Source: Holothuria scabra (lineage: Eukaryota > Echinodermata > Holothuroidea > Aspidochirotida > Holothuriidae). Taken from it: a stretch of DNA of 64,000 nucleotides. Where the stretch lies: NCBI GenBank assembly GCA_037179385.1, contig CM074200.1, positions 29,949,884-30,013,883 of the forward strand, written 5' to 3'. Shown piece after piece: positions 55,405 to 64,000 of the stretch. Under the pieces are notes generated by a model that made no database searches, was not told the DNA's origin, and was given only the letters and a program-made list of their open reading frames with translations. The position numbers and the translations under genes are program-made. Position 1 is the stretch's first letter. Every line of letters starts with the position of its first letter.

Positions 55405-55654
55405 TTAAGTCTCCTGATCTATATAGCCTACTTACTTCTCGCTCTTACACAACTGTCTGAAACGTCATCATCATGAAGACACAATCTCAGGGCATTTCTT
55501 CGAGACATACTATGAGAATACAATGTCCTAATGTGCATTTAGAACAGTTAAACATTTGAATTTGATATCAGTTGAAGCGATTGGTCAATTAAGAATTTCT
55601 GTAGACGACTGATGAATTTGTGGTTTACGATCACGAATGACTGACTGTCTTTAA
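55405..55654 (+). mobile_element. Strongly diverged family A MITE
   Basis: TTAA at both ends (55405-55408 and 55651-55654) with ordered but decayed A blocks: ACACAACTGTCTGAAACGTC, ATGAAGACACAATCTCAGGG, GGTCAATTAAGAATTTCTG, AATTTGTGGTTTACG. The oldest-looking copy. Confidence 0.5.
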
Positions 55655-55799
55655 ATTTATAAGAAAAAACTCTGTTATACTTCATCCATCAAAATCCATT
55701 TTTCCTTACAGCCATCCATTTCTATGGCTTAGACCGACATCCAAGTTAACCCGTGGAGCGGACGAAGTTTTTCGCATCGCTACAAAAACCATGAGGGGC

Positions 55800-55967
55800 C
55801 AGGCGCGGATCTAAGATGGGAGGGGGGACTTTTACGGCCTCAGCCCTCTTTTTCGCCACAACAACAATAAAACGTATGGAAAATTAGCGGTTGATCTCCC
55901 TCACGCCCCTGTTTTCTTTTTGGTCAGCCCCCCCCCCCCCTTTTTGGAATGTCTGGATCTGCGCCTG
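55800..55967. mobile_element. Short inverted-repeat element with poly-G/poly-C
   Basis: CAGGCGCGGATC on the left; GGATCTGCGCCTG on the right. A G run lies near the left end and a C run near the right end, as in the hAT-type elements. No convincing 8-bp target duplication could be read. Confidence 0.5.
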
Positions 55968-56793
55968 GGGCGGCAGGCGAAGGAGGCGGCAGCCACAGAG
56001 GGGTTTGCGCAGGCAAAATCCAAGTTGGACTCGGCATCCAACTTGGATCATTATATATCTATATTCTAGTTCAACTTCTATATTCAGAGACAGTAATTGA
56101 ACAAAGCCTACGCGAAATGGCTACTTCAGTTTATAGTTCCAGAATGATGTGTTCGAACTGCACATCTCATTTGGTCACAATTGGAAAGAACTACATATTT
56201 TGCTTCTCTTTTAGAAAAATTATCGTCATATTTTTATTCGTTACATTTTGTTATTACAGACATGCTTGTCTGCAAGCTTGTGATTTCCCCCGAGGCCAAT
56301 AACAGTAGCCGTGATTGAGGTTCTCAGCTTTGGCTGAAATATTCCTCGAATTCGAGGCAAGTCTTCTTCGAAATTTGAGCCTCACAGCTTAAAAGGACAC
56401 AGCAGTAAAGATTAATTTTTGATGGACTGCAAAATATTATTCTTCTCAGTTTTCACGTAAAAATCAATTGGAATATTACTGGAAAGGTAAATGGACAAGT
56501 GGAGTCAACGCTTCTCGTTTGGATGTTGGAAATATTTTTTTACGTCTCTTTCTTTGGGCGTATTCTCTCAGAGAGTTAGGATGTGGTTACATGAATGATT
56601 AGTAAACCATGTTTTAGCTAATGACAAGGTTGGATCTTGTCACGTTTGACCTTTATTGTAGTCTTTTACTAATGGGTGAATTTTAGTACTATTTATCCAC
56701 AAATATGCAGCTAGCCTACAGCTGGTGCACTAGTAGAAAAAACTACAAGCTGTGAAAACAAATGTGTCACGTTTTCTTGATGCAAAAATACAT
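55968..56793. other. Unassigned DNA
   Basis: The plus frame reaching 56302 has no recognisable domain. Nothing else seen. Confidence 0.35.
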
Positions 56794-57059
56794 TTAAGGG
56801 CAAGAGCAGTCATCCCAACGTCCAACTTGAAAGAGTGTAATAGTCTGTCCTGTTTCATGTTTGGCTGTTGGGAGACATGTGACAACATTTTAATTCTCAA
56901 ATGTGAAATTTGTTGGAAGTAACTACTTGGGTTCTCTTAAATATGCAGTGTTGAAGTCATAAAATAAGATGAAAGATACTTTGAATACAAAAAGAAGAAA
57001 ATTCTAATATCTAGCTGTTACTTCAAAATAAATTTTGGGGGACTACTCTTAACCTTTAA
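56794..57059 (+). mobile_element. Family B MITE, TTAA-flanked
   Basis: TTAA at 56794-56797 and 57056-57059. The ends GGGCAAGAGCAGTCATCC and GGACTACTCTTAACCT are imperfect inverted repeats. Noncoding. The best-preserved copy of the family. Confidence 0.65.
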
Positions 57060-57339
57060 GAGTCGATGGGCAAGGGATGAATGGGAAACCTAGTTCACAA
57101 CGAAAGTAACATCAAGACCCTCCATTGTTGCCAGGCAACTAATTAAAAAAACTATTTTTATGAAAAATAGGAAGAACCTACTCAAGGTAGAGAAAAAATC
57201 GATTGACATCGTCATGTTCCCTCTCCATGGTGTCTGCACGGACAGTAACCTTTGTACAATATGTTTCGTTAAATGTGTTTCACGTCTATAGTCTAAAACA
57301 ACAAAGTGAAATTCTTTGCAAAAACAGTTTGGTGAGAGA

Positions 57340-57490
57340 CCAGTCCTTGTGAGGGTAAATCCCTCCCAAAAGGAGTAAAAGTTCTTTCTAAAAAGTTGGC
57401 TACTTTACACTAATGGAATGAAATTGTCGCTATTTTTGTCCAGACTAAATTTTCACTTTACTCTTGCTTAGAGAGGTCCTTTGGGAGTAA
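57340..57490. mobile_element. Family D-like repeat patch
   Basis: AAAAGGAGTAAAAGTTCTTT, TTCACTTTACTCTTGC and GGGAGTAAATTTCTCAAG repeat the GAGTAAA/ACTCC vocabulary of 25170-25430 and 46395-46700. Boundaries are unclear. Confidence 0.35.
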
Positions 57491-58908
57491 ATTTCTCAAG
57501 TTTTTTGTTTAATTTGTTAAGAATGAATCGACTGAATGTTTGGTTTTCGCCCCTTGGCTCTTCGCCAGAGAGTCGAGGGGACTTTTAGAAAAAAGAAACT
57601 GAAGTTATCCTGGGGTGAATGAAAATTTTGTCATTGTCCGAGCAAGACTGAGATTTTCCCTAAATATTCGTAAGCATCTGCAGAAATTAACGTTTCAATC
57701 CAACTCCAAGGGGGCAATTATGCAGGGAGGTGGGGGAGGCTGTATTTCAAACCATCTATCACGCATGTTCAAATCTATATTTTGCTTAATCTTTGTTGGA
57801 ACATTTAGCCCATTATTCGTTCATAAAAGAGCTCCTTGCATCCCCCCAACTGGTCCCTAAAGAAAGGAAGAAGCAGGATGCCACGTAGGGGAAGATTACC
57901 TCCATCTGAGAAACTTTTCAAATTCGTCCAACAAATATGTAAAACTAATGAAACTCAGTCACTACGACGATTTTCTATATATTGCTCTCAGGAAAGGTAC
58001 ATTTTCCCGTTAATTTTTTTTTTTCTATATGAACACACAAATTTTTAAATTATATAGCAAAAGCCCTACATGTTTGAATTTTGTTGAAAAGGATTGTCGA
58101 CACCCTAAATGCATCAAAAATACTCATAGAACTTATACCTGTTCCTTGTCGAAAATTTTTTCGATTCAACTGATTGACGAGCCCTGGCTGCGCCTTTCCC
58201 CTCACATCTGTCTGCCAAAATCCTGGCGCTTACAATGTTCGTCATAGCGAATCGGTAATTCATTTAAGTGGCTAGGCCCCAGTTGCGTAAACTCTCCAAA
58301 TCGTTGGGATAAACAAACCAATCCCGCACCTAAAACACGTTCCAAAATTTGAGTTAACATGCATGAAAATTAGGGAATATCATTCTCTCTTAATCCAAAA
58401 ATAACATAAGGAGGAATCATAAGTGTGGATCTGTGCAGTGGAATGTATCTTAATTGCGTTTTTAGTGTAAAAATATGCAATGTTATCTGCCGTAAAATAG
58501 GACTGAGTCCCTATTTTCGTTCGTGTTGGCTGGGTTGATTGATGCTTGGTGTTGAATGCGGATACGACACGAAAACAAACTGAACAAATGAACGCCGTAT
58601 ACTATCTGCTGAGCTCGGTTTGTGTATTCCACGCTGTCCCCTATATGTCCAAGCGGCAACGCATTACTAAACTACCTCTTTACCATTCGTGAGATATGGG
58701 CGCGATGATTATAATATTTAAACTTCAAATATATTCTTCACCTAGCTTGTCATATCTTTTTTCGATCCAGGTGCGGTACATGAGCCCTTTACGAGGAGAG
58801 TTATACTATCTAACAATTATTTTGCACATTTAGCAGCTTCGGATGATGTATTGTATTAACTTCAAAAAGGACCAGGATGGAAATCCTGGTGCATAGGGAA
58901 GTAAGTTA
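57491..58908. other. Unassigned DNA
   Basis: No gene recognised; short plus frames at 57615-58247 lack motifs. Confidence 0.4.
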
Positions 58909-59160
58909 GTTTTAGATAGCTGGAGTTTTACGGCCCAGCTTCCAACCTATTGGTTCAAGCCCAGCCGGCCACGGTCTTTTTCCAGTTGTGGCTCACTGGC
59001 TTGTTTTTCCTACTGCATTGCATTGCTTATGCGGGGCATCACGCACAACCAGACGAAGGCAGTAGGTTCCACTTTTAGAGTCTTTGGTTTGACTCGACCT
59101 GGGTATAGAACCCGGGCCTACCACGGTAGAGGCGGATGCTATTACCGTTAGACCAAACAC
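58909..59160 (-). mobile_element. tRNA-derived SINE (family V), full-length copy
   Basis: On the minus strand a tRNA-like head, GTTTGGTCTAACGGTAATAG...GCATCCGCCTC and GGGTTCTATACCC, leads into GTCAAACCAAAGACTC and AGTGGAACCTACTGCC, then a body containing GTGATGCCCCGCATAAGC and CAAGCCAGTGAGCCAC. The tail contains CCAATAGGTTGGAAGC. The B box has a mutation (TTCTA for TTCGA). About 250 bp. Confidence 0.78.
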
Positions 59161-59385
59161 GCAGTCATGTCGTGAATGGTGAAATACTGGTGCATGGTGA
59201 TTTACCGGTGCATGGTGAATTAGTGGACTTAATCATATATCCGTTTCGAAAGGCTACTAGATTTTGCCAAAGTTCTGAATGACGGCTATTAGGCTAGTCA
59301 CTGAATTATGGAAGATCACTTTACGTTCAAAACCTTTGTCAAGAAGCTTGGCAAGGGAGAAACACCCTACAGAAATCTTTTTACA

Positions 59386-59523
59386 TACACTGTTAAAAAT
59401 GCCCCTAAAATTACAGTAAAAACAAAAGGAATACATAAGAATCCGTGCTGCAAATGCAGCAAGCATTTAATGTATTTCTTTGTGTTTTTTACCGTAATTT
59501 TACAGGCATTTTTAACAATGTGG
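59386..59523. mobile_element. MITE-like inverted-repeat element, about 135 bp
   Basis: Left CACTGTTAAAAATGCC and AAAATTACAGTAAAAA; right TTTTTACCGTAATTTTAC and GGCATTTTTAACAATG. They are imperfect complements over about 35 bp. The centre contains CTGCAAATGCAG. The frames here are shadows. The flanking target duplication is unclear. Confidence 0.7.
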
Positions 59524-60180
59524 AAATTATAAAAATGCCATCAACAGCAGAGAAGAAAATAATGCGTTGGTTTTAGGAAAAAACTTACCCCTTTAAAACT
59601 TATATTTATAAGCACAATGTGATAATTTACTGAACTAAGACAGTGTGGCAGTCTTCTATTTAAGGAATAAGTTTCCCACAGATAAAAATTCAGGTACTTC
59701 TTACTCAATAGTAATTTTTCTTCCAAGTTTAAAGATTTGAAATTATGAAACTTACATCAATCTTCTTGTGCATATAGTTTGAGGAGATGAAGCTATTGGG
59801 AAGTTTTATTGTCGATAATGAATTGTTTGATAATGGCGAGCGTTATTTTTGCCAGAACAATATGTTAAAGCATTTTAGGCACAGTATTTCATTTTAATGC
59901 ATTTTATAATGTCTCGTCTATTTACGCTCCATTTGCAGCCATTTTTCACCCTTGTTGGCTATGGTTACGGACTTGGTTTATATACAGCTAAATTACATGA
60001 AAAGACTGTGTCTTTTTGTGAGTAGAAACGATGATTCTAGTTATCCCAATACACAAATGTTGCCCACAGAAACTGATTCAATTATCTTCTTAAACAGTAC
60101 AGAATCAAAGGTCATCTCCTGGTAATGCGTAATACTTTGAATAAGTTAAGTTAATGTTTTTCGTAACAAATTTCGTATAC
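59524..60180. other. Unassigned DNA
   Basis: Nothing recognised. Confidence 0.35.
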
Positions 60181-60670
60181 TTAAAGAGACTCATTGAGTT
60201 GATATCGATACCTTAATGAGAGTGTCAAAGGGTCACTACCACATGACAAAGCTTAAAAGTAGCCTGCATAACAAGTCAATTTTGATATCCAATAGTTACG
60301 GAAAAAGTTAAAATTGAGTTTTTTATGTCTGGACTTGTATTAATGAGAGCGTTTAAGTGTCACTATCACATGAAAATGCTTACAGTTAGATAACAAATTT
60401 TCATATCCAATAGTTACGGGAAAAGTTAAAACTTTGAGTTTTGTTGTGTCTGGACTTATTACGATTTTGTGCATAATTTGAAAAAGTGTCTGGTCACGAA
60501 TTTTTGAAAACCGAATTGAACAGTTAATTACTCACTTATAAAACAGTTATTTGTATGTAGGATATGGGGATTATCTAAGTTTGACCATTTTTCATTGTTA
60601 TGTGAAGGAAACTTAACAGGTTTGGGGAAAAAATGTTGGATTTCACGAACCAACCCAATGAGTCACTGTG
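60181..60670 (+). mobile_element. Family F MITE with internal tandem duplication
   Basis: TTAA (60181-60184), AGAGACTCATTGAGTTGATA on the left and CCAACCCAATGAGTCACTG on the right. The interior matches 22887-23249 in reverse. A segment starting AATGAGAG is duplicated (60215 and 60342, period about 127 bp), which explains the greater length. Confidence 0.65.
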
Positions 60671-63600
60671 GTTTTCCCGGACATGGTGATTGCCCATGCG
60701 CACATAAACAAATATTTGCCCCTTTCATTTTATTGAGTCCATATTTTGCAAATGTTATTATCAAAAAACTTTATTTTATAGAGATATTACGATACGTTTT
60801 AAAGCATGATTCAAAGGCCAGTAGGTACTGTTAACATTTTTACACCAAAGTAAAAGTAAACAAAAACTAATTTATATGATAATATAATTTGAAAAACCAT
60901 TCAGATCTTCTCTCTTTACAGTGAAAACTTTACTGCTTTCATTAAAGTTTATTTGACCCTTTTCAATGAATATAATTACTATCTCACAGAAGTAAGTATG
61001 CTCATAAAAGTTTTAACAACATTTACACTTTGTACTTCAAGACATTTCGCAGAACACTTTCACATCCTAAATAGAAAGTAATCTGGAATTCAGACAAACA
61101 CAATTCTAAATAAAGATTTGAGTAAACATTCAAAACAGTTATAAAATTTATTTCTGGTTTAAACTCTGTGTTCTTAGCAAATATAACAAGTATCTGAAAC
61201 TTCACGAAATAACAGTTAGAAGATACGTGAACAAAGCTAATTAGGTTATTAAACGGATCAGATTCTTTCTCTTTCTCGTCAAATCTCTGTCCAAGATTCT
61301 ACATGTTCTTTACGTCTTGTGATTAATGTGACTTAGTTCAATATGTGTCAAACTGGAAAGCAATAAGTGCAGTGACATTCAAAATGTTTGTCTGTATTTC
61401 ATTCATTATGAATGGCAATAAAAGTCTATTAAACTGGGCAGTTAATAAGGGACAATTATTTACGCTTGTGGCGTCCAATTTTACAACCATGGTACTTAGG
61501 GCCCTTGTAGATATGTCGCAGTCGTAAAACAAAGAGGAAGGGAGGTGTTAGGTTTTGTCCTAAACGTAACAATAAATAAAGGTTACAAGAGCTAGCATTT
61601 GTACAATTTACGGCTGAAATAAATGATCAGGAAAGGCTTGATTGTATTAGTGCACTCAAAAGCAATAATGCAAATCTATACAAATTTTGAGATCTCCGAA
61701 TCTGACAGAAGATTTGTGGATTTCCTAGATTCAAACACCATTCGATATTGAGGCCCTTCCCTGGACTGAAGAAGGATTACATAAAGTCTGCTTCGAAATG
61801 ATGATCGAATATTGCATAATACTTTAGTAAATGTTTTTTAAAGGGGTGATCTACCGTGTAAACCATGCTTTCAAGTGATAGGGAATTTCCCAGTCGAAAA
61901 ATTCGTAGTTGTCATGTAGTTGAGAACCACGTCGTCTTGGCAGGTTAACTTGTTCCAAGGAAGAGGCAATCCAAATCTGCCCAATGGGCTAGATAGTCAA
62001 CTTCTTGAAGGAGGCCGCACTCCTTGTTTCAAATATACAACTTTTCGATCCTTTATGCAATACGAACACCGGATTAAGAAGTAACAAGCCAATTTCCCCT
62101 GATTCTCTTAACCCTAACCTTTGTTTTAATCGAAAGCTTCATAATGACACAAATCTTGAAAAAACACACTTTCGGGCCTACTGGTGGGGTAATAAAACTT
62201 ATGTCCCCTCAAATCGAGTGTCATCTGATTTGGCAGCAAACACATCGCCTTTTAATCAATAGTACATTTTAATTTGTCTGCGCTCCTGCGTCATCCCAAA
62301 AGAAATTTAGAGATCGTTTACTAGAACAGAGTTTACGACAAATAGAAAACTCAATCGATCAAAAGAGTCCGCTTGGTCAGTTGGTGAGACCACATATTTT
62401 GTACTTGCTCGTTATCTTTTATGAAAACAGCTGCCGCAAGCTCGGACAACCCAGACTCACGGGGATACCTGTTTTGATAAATCTAGGAAGTTTTATTAGG
62501 CTGAGTTACACAAACAAGATAGTTACACCATCGATCAATAATGTTAATATTTGCAATAAACCCTCAAGACAACTGGGTCGCGCATTTACCTCGTCAAGAT
62601 CAGCTTTTGTGAAGGAAAAGATGATGGGTTTTTTGGCATATGTATGACGGCCTGAAAATTGTTTTCATTTTTATTTTAGAGAATCGTTTCAGGAAGCTCT
62701 TAAAAAGTGGAAAATACCCGATAGTTGAAAAATTAGGGCAGAACTAAAATGTGGAACAGCTTCGAAGTCCTGAGACACAACTGAAAGAAAGCCTAATTTG
62801 AAGGCCGAGATTCAATTTGTTAAGAACAGGTTTTTCATTACACTGTAAGTTAAAAATAGCTTTAGGCTAAATTTACAAAAATGTAATGACAGAAAAATTA
62901 AAGTAATGCCGTAAAAGTTGCCAGATTTAGTTTTTGTTCTTTAAGTTTACAGCGATGTACATATTTGTGTATTTTGGTTTTCATTCGACATAAAAGTTAA
63001 GCATATGAACCTATCAAAGCAGACCAAGAACATCGGTACATTCAAGTGAGTAGCCAGAAACTTGTCTATGAGGGGCGAAATCTGTGGGTATATCTAAGGA
63101 TATCAACAACCATTAGAGGCGCCAGGCCTACAGAAAATACTTGCCTCACTGGAAATGACGCTTCTCCAGCGTATTTACCTTCTACGGATAGGGAAAATAT
63201 TAGTTATGTGATCACAAACAAGTGCAAAATCTGCTAATAAATATGATCAACGAAGGGGCAGTTGCGTCTTCTTATTGTTTCTTCCGTCAATTCAGCCCGT
63301 AAGTGTCAGATTAAAGGAATAAAAATTAACTAAAAGGCCTTTAGTTATTTTTTATGCCAATGGGTAAATTGTTTGCATGTATAGTAGAAAAGGGTAATCC
63401 ACGAAATATCGGCAGTCCATTTAATAAAATTTTATTCCCTCTTTAATGTGCACCCGAAAAGCAACGAATGAATTACACATTTAAATTATGAGTGACTTAT
63501 TATAAAATAAATAAGAAGAAAGTGGTCATAATAAAGGCAGGAAATTATACTCTACTTCAAAGTGAATTTCTCTTATGTTCAAGAAATGATTGTAAAGGTT

Positions 63601-64000
63601 TTTAAGGAGATTTGAAAAAGATGAGATGTCGTGTTTTTAGTATGGTGAAAAATGCTGGTGGGATAACTGCTAAATTAAATAACCAAAACAACAATAATTT
63701 TCAGATAATTGATTGTTTCAATTCAATTAATAAATTTCGTGAGAGATGAAAAGAAACGTTTTTGCTCATTTTGAAAACACTTAATTAAACGGTTTCTAAA
63801 TCAGTCTTGGTGCAGTGATTGATTCGATACAAAATGACGGATGTCCTGTATTGATGAGTGATTTGTATTTGACAAGGTAAAGGAACAACCTCATATTTTT
63901 TGTACAATATATTCACATGTCTTTGAACTGCAGACATGAATCTTTCAACAAGATGAAAAATTGAAACAAGCATGAGGTTTTATATCATGGTGTTACATTT
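60671..64000. other. Unassigned DNA
   Basis: No gene, RNA or bounded repeat in 3.3 kb. The short frames (for example 62005-62262, 62381-62647 and 63046-63237) contain no motif I recognise. The area near 62840-62960 has a weak ACTGTAAGTT / TTACAG pairing that may be a decayed MITE. Confidence 0.4.

Noticed and set aside
62840..62960. Possible MITE with ACTGTAA / TTACAG ends
   Set aside because: The pairing is too short and no flanking duplication was seen.

Overview
This is a gene-poor, AT-rich animal nuclear window, apparently from a marine invertebrate. The evidence is two complete 10-TM transporter ORFs with splice-acceptor-like sequence just upstream, dense nonautonomous transposons, tRNA-headed SINEs, and a SINE core resembling the Nin-DC domain of metazoan SINEs. 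The word AGGCCTA recurs, which I associate with echinoderm and hemichordate DNA. That placement is an impression, not a proof. No bacterial features (operons, ribosome binding sites) are seen.

Only two protein genes can be defended: same-strand paralogues of the drug/metabolite transporter superfamily (EamA/SLC35G-like) at 12799-13830 and 23884-24906, both minus strand. They look like a local duplication. Each is a single coding exon preceded by a good splice acceptor, so 5' exons probably lie upstream. Both 3' flanks carry inverted-repeat elements. The second gene has one 17 bp from its stop codon, with a SINE nested in it.

Most of the rest is mobile DNA that can be delimited from the sequence. 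(1) hAT-type elements with CAGTGGCG- or CATGGGCG-like termini, G homopolymers inside the ends and 8-bp target duplications: 2771-3550, 6803-7265, 8078-11737 (containing 8675-10479), 47828-52566 (containing 48050-48336 and 49060-52185, which contains 50199-51652) and 53086-54041. Most share a subterminal module with a repeated GCGGAGCG word. (2) MITEs of about 300 bp flanked by TTAA (families A, B and F). One has an empty site in a paralogous repeat. (3) Two SINE families: a tRNA Gly/Glu-like headed one, and one with a Nin-DC-like core. (4) A 2.3 kb (TA)n district (35.8-38.1 kb) holding a 1.1 kb element with near-identical 233-bp inverted arms and a 283-bp inverted-repeat unit carrying a tRNA-Thr(TGT)-like sequence. 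(5) A 65-bp tandem array (about 27.98-28.39 kb) and simple repeats. (6) Two 30-bp hairpin insertions flanked by 7-bp direct repeats.

Fragments of a LINE reverse transcriptase, a hAT transposase and U2 snRNA are also present. Large stretches (about 14.3-15.8, 16.1-17.7, 19.1-21.0, 43-46.4 and 60.7-64 kb) show nothing I can identify. No autonomous transposon, CRISPR array, rRNA or viral genome was seen.
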